A program made the translations under genes and the position numbers. Below the pieces are notes generated by a model. That model ran no database searches, was not told the origin of the DNA, and saw nothing but the letters and a program-made list of their open reading frames with translations. From an uncultured Peptococcaceae bacterium (GTDB lineage: Bacteria; Bacillota; Dehalobacteriia; UBA4068; JAAVYR01): a stretch of DNA of 13,179 bases. Below are positions 1-6,672 of the stretch, piece after piece (the first letter of the stretch is position 1; each line of letters begins with the position of its first letter). Location of the stretch: NCBI GenBank assembly GCA_949739465.1, contig CATIYQ010000089.1, positions 1 through 13,179 on the forward strand, written 5' to 3'.

Positions 1-98
1 CGCGGGGTGAAAATAACGGCGCTGTTTAATTCATAATCCAAGTCCATGGTTCGTCCAAAATAAAAATCTTCTGTTTTTATAGCCAGGCTGGTACACAT
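1..98 (-). CDS. Choloylglycine hydrolase / linear amide C-N hydrolase family protein, N-terminal fragment (cut by window edge)
   Basis: Only the first 32 codons are inside the window, read on the minus strand from an ATG at 98. The peptide begins Met-Cys-Thr-Ser and continues with a Phe-Gly-Arg-Thr-Met-Asp stretch at residues 14-19. This is the N-terminus of the Ntn-hydrolase family that includes bile salt hydrolases and penicillin V acylases. In that family Met1 is removed and Cys2 becomes the N-terminal nucleophile; Arg16 and Asp19 fall where the family's conserved active-site Arg and Asp lie. An AAGGAG ribosome binding site (109-114 on the complement), 10 bases from the ATG, supports this start. 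The enzyme would cleave an amide bond, in conjugated bile acids, penicillin V or an acyl-homoserine-lactone-like substrate. The residues that separate these activities are outside the window, so the substrate cannot be named. It is divergent from the acetyltransferase gene at 212. Confidence 0.8.
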   Translation of the reverse strand, partial: MCTSLAIKTEDFYFGRTMDLDYELNSAVIFTP

Positions 99-112
99 AG
101 GGAAGAAACTCC

Positions 113-141
113 TTTTCATTTGCTCCGTTTAGTGTTAAAAT
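113..141 (+). promoter_or_regulatory. Candidate sigma-A promoter for the acetyltransferase gene at 212
   Basis: A TAAAAT -10 box lies at 136-141 with an extended -10 TG at 133-134. A weak -35 (TTTTCA, 113-118) lies 17 bases upstream. Transcription would begin near 148 and leave a leader of about 64 bases before the start codon. This is by-eye matching; the -35 is poor and overlaps the ribosome binding site region of the divergent hydrolase gene. Confidence 0.4.
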
Positions 142-211
142 ATTTCCCAATAGAAAAAAGTGTGCTTGACCAATGAGAAATGAGTAGATGTAAAATATTG
201 GAGGACCAGCG

Positions 212-703
212 ATGGAAATAAGAATTAGGGCTTATACTGAAACAGACTTACCGCAAATGATTGCTATCTGGAATGAGGTGGTGGAGGAAGGAAACGCTTT
301 CCCTCAGGAAGAACTATTAACAGCCAATACCGGAAAAGCATTTTTTGCTGAACAAACCTATTGTGGCGTAGCAGTGGATGCTGATACAGGGTGTATTTGC
401 GGACTGTATATTTTACATCCTAATAATGTAGGTCGCTGTGGACATATTTGTAATGCCAGCTATGCCGTATCCAAGGAAAGCAGGGGATTGCATGTCGGTG
501 AAAAGTTAGTGTTGGATTGTTTAGAACAGGGAAAACGCCATGGTTTTGGCGTGTTGCAATTTAATGCAGTGGTAGCGGCGAACATTCCTGCTCGCCATCT
601 TTATGAAAGGCTAGGTTTTATCCAGCTGGGCACTATTCCCAATGGCTTCCGTATGAAGGACGGACATTATGAAGATATTTGTCCCTATTATCATGAATTA
701 TAA
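212..703 (+). CDS. GNAT family N-acetyltransferase
   Basis: This 163-residue protein has the length and layout of a single-domain GNAT acetyltransferase, which transfers an acetyl group from acetyl-CoA to an amine. The N-terminal strand 'IRIRA..TD...M..IWNEVV' is typical. Acetyl-CoA-binding motif A lies at about residues 82-100 (NASYAVSKESRGLHVGEKLV region), and motif B at about 120-136 ends in the usual Leu-Tyr-Glu-Arg-Leu-Gly-Phe. The pyrophosphate loop reads R91-G-L-H-V-G96, so a His takes the place of one Gly of the usual R/Q-x-x-G-x-G/A pattern. The start is supported by GGAGG at 200-204, 7 bases before the ATG. It is cytosolic and stands alone between a divergent promoter region and a terminator. 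The substrate (amino acid, antibiotic or protein) cannot be told from sequence. Confidence 0.85.
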   Translation: MEIRIRAYTETDLPQMIAIWNEVVEEGNAFPQEELLTANTGKAFFAEQTYCGVAVDADTGCICGLYILHPNNVGRCGHICNASYAVSKESRGLHVGEKLVLDCLEQGKRHGFGVLQFNAVVAANIPARHLYERLGFIQLGTIPNGFRMKDGHYEDICPYYHEL

Positions 704-704
704 A

Positions 705-740
705 AGAAAAAGCAGCTATCTACCGATAGCTGCTTTTTCT
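705..740. terminator. Bidirectional intrinsic terminator between convergent genes
   Basis: A perfect 16-bp inverted repeat (705-720 and 725-740, arm agaaaaagcagctatc) encloses a 4-base loop. The outer part of the stem is A-rich on the left and T-rich on the right, so on either strand the hairpin is followed by a run of U. It begins 2 bases after the stop of the plus-strand acetyltransferase and ends at the stop codon of the minus-strand gene, so it can end both transcripts. Confidence 0.9.
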
Positions 741-1940
741 TTAAAAGTTTTCGTTAATGAAATTCTGGGTTTTGGGAAAGAGTCTTTCTAAAAATTGGAT
801 TTGGTTTTCTACTCCTGTCAGTTCCTCTCGGCGTATTAAGTCCATAGCGGAAGCTTGTCCCATAACAAGACGGGTGAGGGTGGCAATAGAAAGGCTGCAA
901 TAGGCGTTGGGACAATGGTTTAGTTTTCTTACTGCTGCGATACCTTGGTTTATTTCTAAGGAAAAGATACCGTTGTTTTCGGCGATGATAGGGTCGGAGA
1001 CGGCAAGACAGATTGCGCTGGTGAACCATTGGGGATAGTTAAGTTGGGATAAAAGCTTTTCTACAGAAAGAATCCGCGCCATCATGTGGGGGTGAAGGGT
1101 GCACTTTCCTTGCCAGCGGGGAATCTCTTCCAATAACCTGTCTCCCATAGGTGCAGACCAGATTAGTTTTTCTGCCTGGGTGCGGTGCGTGTAGACATAT
1201 TGCCAAATTGCCAGATAATCTTCTTGGTTTTTATATGCCATTTCCAGGATTTCAAAGGCGTTTTCCGTTATGCGGTAGACCAGATATGCCGCTCCTTCGT
1301 TGTCACGGGAGAAAAAAGCGAAACGGCAACAGTCCATTTGCCAGTCGGCAAAGTGATGCTGCCAATCCTTTTCTTCGCGATAGGCGTAGCCATGAAGATG
1401 TTTGGTGTAAGCGGTATAGATTTCCTCGAAGAGATACCAATGTTCTTCCGGTTGAGGGAGTAAGGCGATGTGGTAATCCTGAGAAGGTGAATTTTTCCGG
1501 AGAAAATCACCAATCTCGGATAGCTCCAGCTGATAATCTGCTCGATAGTGGGTATAAATAAAGTCATAAGGACGATAAAGCAAATTGTTGACGGGTAATA
1601 AAAAGGCAAGAGGGATACCGTCCGCCGCCAGCTGTATGAGGGTCGTGGGGAAGAGGCGGCGGAAATAGCCTTCGCCGCGGTAAGCAGGATGGCTGCAAAC
1701 GCCTACCAGATAGGCGGCAGGTATTTGTTGTCCTCGAACACATAGCCTATAAGGGTTCGCTTGCATGGCGGCGGCAATGATGCCTTGCTGGGGTTCTTGC
1801 AGGATATAGGTATATTCCGGTTTATAATATTCCCGAAAATACCATTGGACAAATGTTTCGCTATCGGAAAAGCAATAACGCCACAGGTTCATCAGTTCTT
1901 CTTTTTGTAGTTGGTTTGGGTGAAGAGATTGATTTGTCAT
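741..1940 (-). CDS. Eis-like GNAT acetyltransferase with C-terminal SCP2-type domain
   Basis: The chosen start (ATG at 1940) gives 399 residues. It is preceded by GAGGTG with a 7-base spacing; an earlier in-frame start at 2003 has no such site and would overlap the upstream gene. The N-terminal half is a GNAT fold with acetyl-CoA motif A at residues 80-96 (GVCSHPAYRGEGYFRRL), including the Arg-Gly-Glu-Gly pyrophosphate loop. The middle resembles the second GNAT-like domain of the Eis family, and the last 100 or so residues (from about 290) look like the SCP2/sterol-carrier-like domain that ends Eis proteins. Mycobacterial Eis acetylates aminoglycosides and other amines; whether this homologue does so is unknown. 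It lies 23 bases behind the DUF2156 gene on the same strand, so the two are probably one operon, ended by the terminator at 705-740. Confidence 0.8.
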   Translation of the reverse strand: MTNQSLHPNQLQKEELMNLWRYCFSDSETFVQWYFREYYKPEYTYILQEPQQGIIAAAMQANPYRLCVRGQQIPAAYLVGVCSHPAYRGEGYFRRLFPTTLIQLAADGIPLAFLLPVNNLLYRPYDFIYTHYRADYQLELSEIGDFLRKNSPSQDYHIALLPQPEEHWYLFEEIYTAYTKHLHGYAYREEKDWQHHFADWQMDCCRFAFFSRDNEGAAYLVYRITENAFEILEMAYKNQEDYLAIWQYVYTHRTQAEKLIWSAPMGDRLLEEIPRWQGKCTLHPHMMARILSVEKLLSQLNYPQWFTSAICLAVSDPIIAENNGIFSLEINQGIAAVRKLNHCPNAYCSLSIATLTRLVMGQASAMDLIRREELTGVENQIQFLERLFPKTQNFINENF

Positions 1941-1963
1941 GGTTTTACACCTCGGGAATATGG

Positions 1964-2929
1964 TTATTGGTTTGGCGTGGCGGTATATTTCATCTCCAGC
2001 CAAGCGGGCTTATAGTCTTTTTTTGCCTTTTTCAGTCCCGGCAGACCCAGGTCTTCTGCTCGGTTGACCAGAAGGTAGCCCTGCCAGCATTTCTCTAAAA
2101 AGTATTTATTAAGCGCTGTGTAGATACCGTTAATATTAAGATTGCCTTTTTCAAAGTGAATGACCACCATGTCAGGGTTTAGCGGTTCGCCGATGGCGAA
2201 TCCTTCTACCATGCCGTCGATGACAATACAGCAGCCGCTAAGTTCTAACTGAGTAAAATAATCCAAGGCTTTCATGATAGCGGCTTTTTCCTCGATTAAG
2301 GTAGACTGATCTTTTTCCGGGTGGTGTTCATACCAGCCCTCCGCGTGTTTCTTGCAAGCGGGGAGCAGTTCTTTGGTGAGCGGTAAAAACTGATAGGTCG
2401 GATTTTCATTTTCAAAGTGGCGGATATGATTGCGTTTGCCGTTAAAGGAACGACCTCTAAGATGAGTGAGGGTGTCCACATAATAAATATAGTTTGCCAA
2501 ATCTCGGTTGGCTTGAAAATGAAATTCTTTTTTCAGACAGCGGAGCATAGCGTCTCTATCTTGCTCGGTGATTTCCTCGAAGATGGGCGTAATATCTGCT
2601 TCCCGGCAATAGGAGAGGATTTCCGAAACTGCTGCGGCATAGATGGCTTGCTGTTGGGCTGAGGGGATTTCCCCTGTTTTTAAGATAGGCGGGAAAAATT
2701 TTGTAACTCCTTGATAGCAGCTCTTAATGTAAAGAACATGGTTTTTTTCCGCCCAGGTGAAGCCATAAGATTCCTGCCAGATAAACAAGGTGGTAAATAA
2801 ATATTCCAGTGTGTTGTAGTGGTGGTCTTGCAGATAGCTGTTGATGAGCGGTCTATGAGAGATTTCTACAGGGCGAAAGTCCCCCGGTTTCAGATTTCTC
2901 TCATGTTGGGGTGATAAACTATATTCCAT
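1964..2929 (-). CDS. DUF2156 (phosphatidylglycerol lysyltransferase C-terminal-like) protein
   Basis: A 321-residue protein of the DUF2156 family, related to the cytosolic aminoacyl-transferase domain of MprF, which moves Lys or Ala from aminoacyl-tRNA onto phosphatidylglycerol. Family hallmarks are a basic Gly-Lys-Arg-Asn-His motif at residues 164-172, an acidic/aromatic stretch (HFEKGNLNINGIY, 258-270), and a C-terminal VNRAEDLGLPGLKKAKKDY block starting at 288. The fold is a tandem GNAT-like one. The MprF flippase membrane domain is absent, so lipid aminoacylation is not established and the substrate is unknown. I chose the ATG at 2929. The earlier GTG at 2992 would lie before the predicted transcription start. 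The nearest AGGAG is 14 bases from the ATG, longer than usual, so the exact start is less certain. It is first in a two-gene operon with the Eis-like gene. Confidence 0.8.
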   Translation of the reverse strand: MEYSLSPQHERNLKPGDFRPVEISHRPLINSYLQDHHYNTLEYLFTTLFIWQESYGFTWAEKNHVLYIKSCYQGVTKFFPPILKTGEIPSAQQQAIYAAAVSEILSYCREADITPIFEEITEQDRDAMLRCLKKEFHFQANRDLANYIYYVDTLTHLRGRSFNGKRNHIRHFENENPTYQFLPLTKELLPACKKHAEGWYEHHPEKDQSTLIEEKAAIMKALDYFTQLELSGCCIVIDGMVEGFAIGEPLNPDMVVIHFEKGNLNINGIYTALNKYFLEKCWQGYLLVNRAEDLGLPGLKKAKKDYKPAWLEMKYTATPNQ

Positions 2930-2974
2930 AATAATTTTATAAACTCCTAAACTCTTTTTGTCGCAAAGAAAAGA

Positions 2975-3001
2975 TTGATTTTTCCTGTTCACTATTATAA
3001 T
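2975..3001 (+). promoter_or_regulatory. Candidate promoter for lgt-yitT, overlapping the divergent promoter
   Basis: A perfect TATAAT lies at 2996-3001 with TTGATT at 2975-2980. The 15-base spacing is short (16 if ATTGAT at 2974 is used). The start point would be near 3008, giving a leader of about 50 bases to the lgt ATG at 3059. The -10 overlaps that of the minus-strand promoter almost completely. Confidence 0.45.
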
Positions 3002-3021
3002 CTAAATTCTAAGAATAACAA
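2994..3021 (-). promoter_or_regulatory. Sigma-A-type promoter for the DUF2156/Eis-like operon
   Basis: Read on the minus strand, TTGTTA (3021-3016) is followed after 16 bases by a perfect TATAAT (2999-2994). Transcription would start near 2987, about 58 bases before the ATG at 2929. The -10 shares the palindrome ATTATAAT with the plus-strand promoter for lgt. Confidence 0.6.
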
Positions 3022-3058
3022 CTAGGTTTTTTTGAGGCGAAACCGGAAAAGAGGAAGT

Positions 3059-3829
3059 ATGAATACCAATGGCATTGCATTTACCTTAGGACCCCTTACT
3101 GTGAAATGGTATGGGATTCTCATCGCCTCCGCTATGGCAATCGGGCTTTTTTTAGCGGCGAGAGAAGGGAAGAAAAAAGGTATTGTCTCTGATGATATTT
3201 TAGACGTGGGCTTATGGGTGTTGCCTGCCGCCGTTATCGGCGCAAGAATTTATTATGTGTTGTTTTCCTGGGATTATTATAGCGCGCACCCGGGGGAAAT
3301 CATCAAAATCTGGCATGGCGGTATGGCCATTCACGGTGGGCTTATCGGTGCAATTCTTGCGGGCATTCTTTATGGAAAGCTAAAGAAAAAGCCCTTTTGG
3401 CTCTTTGCTGATGTTGCCATGCCTTCGGTTGCCTTAGGGCAAGCCATTGGTCGCTGGGGCAATTTCTTTAACCAGGAGGCTTACGGCTATGAAACGGATT
3501 TGCCCTGGGCGATGTATATTGACGGGGCGTACCGCCACCCCACGTTTCTATATGAATCTATCTGGGATTTAGGCTTGTGTCTCTTGCTGCTTTGGTATCT
3601 CAATCGTCCCCCGCAAAGACAAGGGTATGTGTTGGCGCTTTATGCCTTTGGTTATTCCCTGGGACGGTTTTTCATCGAGCAGCTGCGGACGGATAGCTTG
3701 ATGTTTGGTCCATTTCGCATGGCGATGGTGATTAGCGTGGCAGGTATGGCGGTGGGTGTTGCCATTTTCTTGTGGCAAAGAAACCATGGCAAGGACTATG
3801 CCTATTTGTTAAAAGAAAAAGTGAAATAA
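3059..3829 (+). CDS. lgt: Prolipoprotein diacylglyceryl transferase (Lgt)
   Basis: Lgt moves the diacylglyceryl group of phosphatidylglycerol onto the lipobox Cys of prelipoproteins, the first step of lipoprotein maturation at the outer face of the cytoplasmic membrane. The signature GRWGNFFNQEAYG is at residues 131-143. Other family marks are a WHGGMAIHGG segment at about 85-94 containing the conserved HGG, HPTFLYE at about 160-166, and the C-terminal GRFFIEQLRTDS at about 202-213. Several hydrophobic segments span the 256 residues, slightly shorter than the usual 260-290. The start was set at the ATG at 3059, just behind an AGAGGAAG ribosome binding site; an upstream in-frame TTG at 3032 has none. 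A YitT-family gene follows 32 bases later in the same direction and is probably co-transcribed. Confidence 0.96.
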   Translation: MNTNGIAFTLGPLTVKWYGILIASAMAIGLFLAAREGKKKGIVSDDILDVGLWVLPAAVIGARIYYVLFSWDYYSAHPGEIIKIWHGGMAIHGGLIGAILAGILYGKLKKKPFWLFADVAMPSVALGQAIGRWGNFFNQEAYGYETDLPWAMYIDGAYRHPTFLYESIWDLGLCLLLLWYLNRPPQRQGYVLALYAFGYSLGRFFIEQLRTDSLMFGPFRMAMVISVAGMAVGVAIFLWQRNHGKDYAYLLKEKVK

Positions 3830-3861
3830 ATAAATCATATAATCAGGAAAGAGGTGTTGGC

Positions 3862-4803
3862 GTGACGGAAACAAAGACAACCGCAATGAACACGCAAAAG
3901 CAAAATGAAAGAAAGCAATCAAAGGTAAACGAGCTTTTCTCAGAATTAAAGATTTCTGCTTTTCTGGTGCTATTGATTGCCGGCGCTATTAATGCTGTGG
4001 GGGTTACCATGTTTTTAGCGCCGGGGGGCTTGTATGACAGCGGCATTTCTGGCACTGCCATGCTTTTGTGGCAGTTGACGCCGGAGTCATTGACGCTGTC
4101 CTTTTTCCTCATTGTGTTGAATATTCCTCTTTTTGCTTTTGGGCTTAAAAAGCAAGGATTATCTTTTACGGTATATTCTATCTGGGCAGTATTCGTGTAT
4201 TCTCTGGTGTCTTATTTGATAACCGATGTATTGCCTATTGATGTGACCCATGGTTCGCCTATTGCAGAGTATGATTTGATTCTCTGCGCTATCTTCGGCG
4301 GGTTAATCTCAGGGGTGGGCAGCGGGATTACCATCCGTTATGGCGGCGCTATCGACGGCATGGAGGTGCTGGCAGTTATCTTTGCCAAGAGGCTGGGCAT
4401 GACGGTAGGCACTTTCGTTATGATGTATAATGTGGTGCTTTATGTGGTGATTGGCTTTATTTTCCAGAGCTGGATTGCGCCGTTGTATTCTATTATCACC
4501 TACGGCGTTGCCATTAAGGCGGTAGACTTTATTGTTGACGGTCTGGATAAAGCGAAATCCGCCATGATTGTTACCACCAAGGAGCAGGAAATGAGCGAGG
4601 CTCTTTCCGAAGCCTTTGGCAGCGGCATTACTCACATTGCCTCTAAAGGATTTTATTCCAATGAAGAGAAGACCATTATTTATTTTGTGGTTAACCGTTT
4701 CCAAGTAGGGCGGATGAAACGGTTGATTTCCGCCATTGACAGCAAAGCTTTTGTTACCATTTCCGAAGTGTCTGACGTGTTGGGCAGCAGCTTAAAGTCA
4801 TAA
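3862..4803 (+). CDS. YitT family (DUF161/DUF2179) membrane protein
   Basis: This 313-residue protein has about six hydrophobic membrane segments (roughly 31-53, 76-94, 102-123, 138-158, 183-202 and 207-225). A soluble C-terminal DUF2179 domain follows from about 232 to 310, with the family-typical 'KSAMIVTTK' entry and a 'FYSN.EKTIIYFVVNR' strand. Gly-rich turns such as SGVGSGITIRYGG in segment 4 are characteristic of the YitT family. The family's transport substrate is not established; the soluble domain resembles small-ligand-binding folds. The start is a GTG at 3862 behind GAGGTG (3851-3856, 5-base spacing). Reading earlier in the frame would run into lgt without a ribosome binding site. 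A short, charged, Lys/Gln/Asn-rich N-terminus precedes the first membrane segment. It is probably in one operon with lgt, ended by the hairpin at 4817-4856. Confidence 0.88.
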   Translation: MTETKTTAMNTQKQNERKQSKVNELFSELKISAFLVLLIAGAINAVGVTMFLAPGGLYDSGISGTAMLLWQLTPESLTLSFFLIVLNIPLFAFGLKKQGLSFTVYSIWAVFVYSLVSYLITDVLPIDVTHGSPIAEYDLILCAIFGGLISGVGSGITIRYGGAIDGMEVLAVIFAKRLGMTVGTFVMMYNVVLYVVIGFIFQSWIAPLYSIITYGVAIKAVDFIVDGLDKAKSAMIVTTKEQEMSEALSEAFGSGITHIASKGFYSNEEKTIIYFVVNRFQVGRMKRLISAIDSKAFVTISEVSDVLGSSLKS

Positions 4804-4816
4804 AAAGCCTGTTTAT

Positions 4817-4856
4817 AAAAAAGCCTGTTATGAAGAAATTCATAACAGGCTTTTTT
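4817..4856. terminator. Bidirectional intrinsic terminator between yitT and glnS
   Basis: A perfect 18-bp stem (4817-4834 with 4839-4856) has a GAAA loop. The outer stem is six A on the left and six T on the right, so both the plus-strand yitT transcript and the minus-strand glnS transcript meet a hairpin followed by U. The 3' arm touches the glnS stop codon. A copy of part of the left arm (aaaaagcctgtt) also lies just upstream at 4802-4813. Confidence 0.92.
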
Positions 4857-6556
4857 TAGTTTTTCTTTTGGATTTTTGCCCAGGTGTCTTTAAGGGATAC
4901 CACGCGGTTAAAGACGAGTTTCTCATCGGTGCTGTCGGGGTCTAGGGCAAAATACCCTTGCCGCAGGAACTGATAGCTTTGTTTTGGTTCTTTTGCTACC
5001 CATTGTTCCGTAACGGCGTTGGAGAGAACTGTAAGGGAGTCTTTGTTGACAAAGTCAGTGAAATCCTGTCCTTCCTCGGTGTCGTCAGGATTTTCCTTGG
5101 TGAAGAGGTGGTCGTAGAGTCGTACTTCTATTGGTTGACAAGTAGCGCAATCTACCCAGTGGAGGGTGGATTTTACTTTGCGGTTGGCAGTCTCTCCACC
5201 GGATTTGGAGGTGGGGTCGTAGGTGCAGCGTACTTCTGTAATGTTGCCGTTTTCATCGGTGATGACTTCTTCACATTTGATGATGTAGGCGTATTTTAAC
5301 CGCGCTTCATTGCCGGGATAGAGACGGAAGAATTTCGGTACTGGTTCTGCCATAACGTCTTCTTGTTCGATGTAAATTTCTCTGGAGAAGGGAATTTCTT
5401 TTTGCCCGTCTTCCGGTTTTTCCGGGTTAATATCTCCGGTAAGCATTTCTGTTTTGCCTTCCGGATAATTGGTGATGACCAGTTTTACCGGGCGCAGCAC
5501 TGTCATAGCCCGTGGGGCGTTGTAGTTGAGGTCTTCTCGGATACAGTGTTCTAAGAGAGCGATATCTACCATGCTGTTGGACTTTGCTACACCGATTTTC
5601 TGACAAAAATCCCGGATAGAGGCGGGGGTGTAGCCTCGTCTCCTAAGTCCTGAAATGGTAGGCATACGAGGGTCGTCCCAGCCGGAAACGAAGCCTTCCT
5701 CTACCAAGCGGCGCAGTTTCCGTTTGCTCATGACGGTGTAGGTGAGACCTAAACGGGCAAATTCGATTTGCCGCGGACGTGCTTCTAATATGCTATGCTC
5801 GATAATCCAGTTATAAAGAGGACGGTTGTTTTCAAATTCTAAGGTGCAGATAGAATGAGTGATATTTTCAATGGCGTCGGAGAGAGGGTGGGCATAGTCG
5901 TACATGGGATAAATGCACCATTCGTCTCCGGTGCGATGATGATGTTCATGTTGGATACGGTAGATAACCGGGTCTCTCATAACAATGTTAGGCGACGCCA
6001 TATCGATTTTTGCTCGCAAAACCATAGCGCCGTCAGGATATTTGCCTGCCTTCATTTCTTCAAAGAGGCGGAGGTTTTCTTCAATGGGGCGGTCGCGGTA
6101 AGGACTGGGCGTACCCGATTGGGTCAAGGTGCCGCGGTATTTGCGCATTTCTTCTTGGGAAAGTTCGCAGACAAACGCCAAGCCTTCTTTGATAAGGTGA
6201 ACGGCGTTTTCGTATAAGATGTGAAAATAGTCGGAGGTGTAATGCAAGCGGTCTTCCCAGTCGAAACCCAGCCACTTGACGTCTTCCATGATAGAGTCGA
6301 TGTATTCGGTGTCTTCTTTTACCGGGTTGGTGTCGTCAAAACGCAGATTGCATAGTCCTTGATATTTGAGAGCCGTGCCAAAGTTTAGGCAGATAGACTT
6401 GGCGTGACCGATGTGGAGATAGCCGTTTGGCTCAGGGGGAAAACGAGTGTGGATTTGTCTTTTGTGTCCTTGTTCCAATTCCACGTCAATCTGGCTATGG
6501 ATAAAGTTGCTGCTTTCTTCGGCAGCAGGATTGTTGTTATTTTCCAATGTATTCAT
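4856..6556 (-). CDS. glnS: Glutaminyl-tRNA synthetase (GlnRS)
   Basis: GlnRS charges tRNA-Gln directly with glutamine in the cytosol. The 566-residue length is close to the 554 of E. coli GlnRS. The class I Rossmann core carries PEPNGYLHIGHA at residues 41-52 (the HIGH motif) and VMSKRKL at 275-281 (the KMSKS equivalent, in the form typical of GlnRS). LRFDDTNP (71-78) and the DDPRMPT stretch near 294-300 are also typical GlnRS/GluRS sequence. The two beta-barrel anticodon-binding domains fill the C-terminal part. The start is unusual: AAAGGA directly abuts the ATG at 6556 with no spacing. The fourth codon is TTG at 6547, which has a normal 9-base spacing to the same ribosome binding site, so translation may begin there. 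Many Bacillota lack GlnRS and make Gln-tRNA with GatCAB, which makes its presence notable. Confidence 0.96.
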   Translation of the reverse strand: MNTLENNNNPAAEESSNFIHSQIDVELEQGHKRQIHTRFPPEPNGYLHIGHAKSICLNFGTALKYQGLCNLRFDDTNPVKEDTEYIDSIMEDVKWLGFDWEDRLHYTSDYFHILYENAVHLIKEGLAFVCELSQEEMRKYRGTLTQSGTPSPYRDRPIEENLRLFEEMKAGKYPDGAMVLRAKIDMASPNIVMRDPVIYRIQHEHHHRTGDEWCIYPMYDYAHPLSDAIENITHSICTLEFENNRPLYNWIIEHSILEARPRQIEFARLGLTYTVMSKRKLRRLVEEGFVSGWDDPRMPTISGLRRRGYTPASIRDFCQKIGVAKSNSMVDIALLEHCIREDLNYNAPRAMTVLRPVKLVITNYPEGKTEMLTGDINPEKPEDGQKEIPFSREIYIEQEDVMAEPVPKFFRLYPGNEARLKYAYIIKCEEVITDENGNITEVRCTYDPTSKSGGETANRKVKSTLHWVDCATCQPIEVRLYDHLFTKENPDDTEEGQDFTDFVNKDSLTVLSNAVTEQWVAKEPKQSYQFLRQGYFALDPDSTDEKLVFNRVVSLKDTWAKIQKKN

Positions 6557-6624
6557 TCCTTTGTTTTTATTTGGCTTTCTTTGATAGCATGGTCGGATTT
6601 TTTACAGAATATTCCTATTCTTTC

Positions 6625-6653
6625 ATTTTACCGTTATCAGGTTTTTTCGTCAA
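6625..6653 (-). promoter_or_regulatory. Sigma-A promoter for glnS
   Basis: On the minus strand, TTGACG (6653-6648) and TAAAAT (6630-6625) are separated by exactly 17 bases, an excellent match to a housekeeping promoter. The predicted start near 6618 leaves a leader of about 60 bases, too short for a T-box riboswitch. Confidence 0.75.
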
Positions 6654-6672
6654 GATAAGACCAGGGGGATTC

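Noticed and set aside
166..196. TTGACC (166-171) and TAAAAT (191-196) as a promoter for the acetyltransferase gene
   Set aside because: The spacer is 19 bases and transcription would begin near 203, inside the GGAGG ribosome binding site, leaving a transcript that could not be translated normally.
1151..1561. Plus-strand reading frames opposite the Eis-like gene
   Set aside because: They are antisense to a well-supported coding sequence, have no ribosome binding site and show no recognisable protein features.
1941..2003. Earlier in-frame start for the Eis-like protein at 2003
   Set aside because: It would overlap the end of the DUF2156 gene by 40 bases and lacks a ribosome binding site, whereas the ATG at 1940 has GAGGTG at good spacing.
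3838..3843. TATAAT between lgt and yitT as a separate yitT promoter
   Set aside because: No acceptable -35 lies 15-19 bases upstream; the nearest TTGTTA is 26 bases away.
3772..3861. Extension of the YitT protein back to an ATG at 3772
   Set aside because: The extension lies inside lgt in another frame without a ribosome binding site; the GTG at 3862 follows GAGGTG and begins a sensible N-terminus.
6557..6620. T-box or other riboswitch leader for glnS
   Set aside because: The predicted leader is only about 60 bases, too short for a T-box, and no T-box-like sequence or leader terminator was seen.
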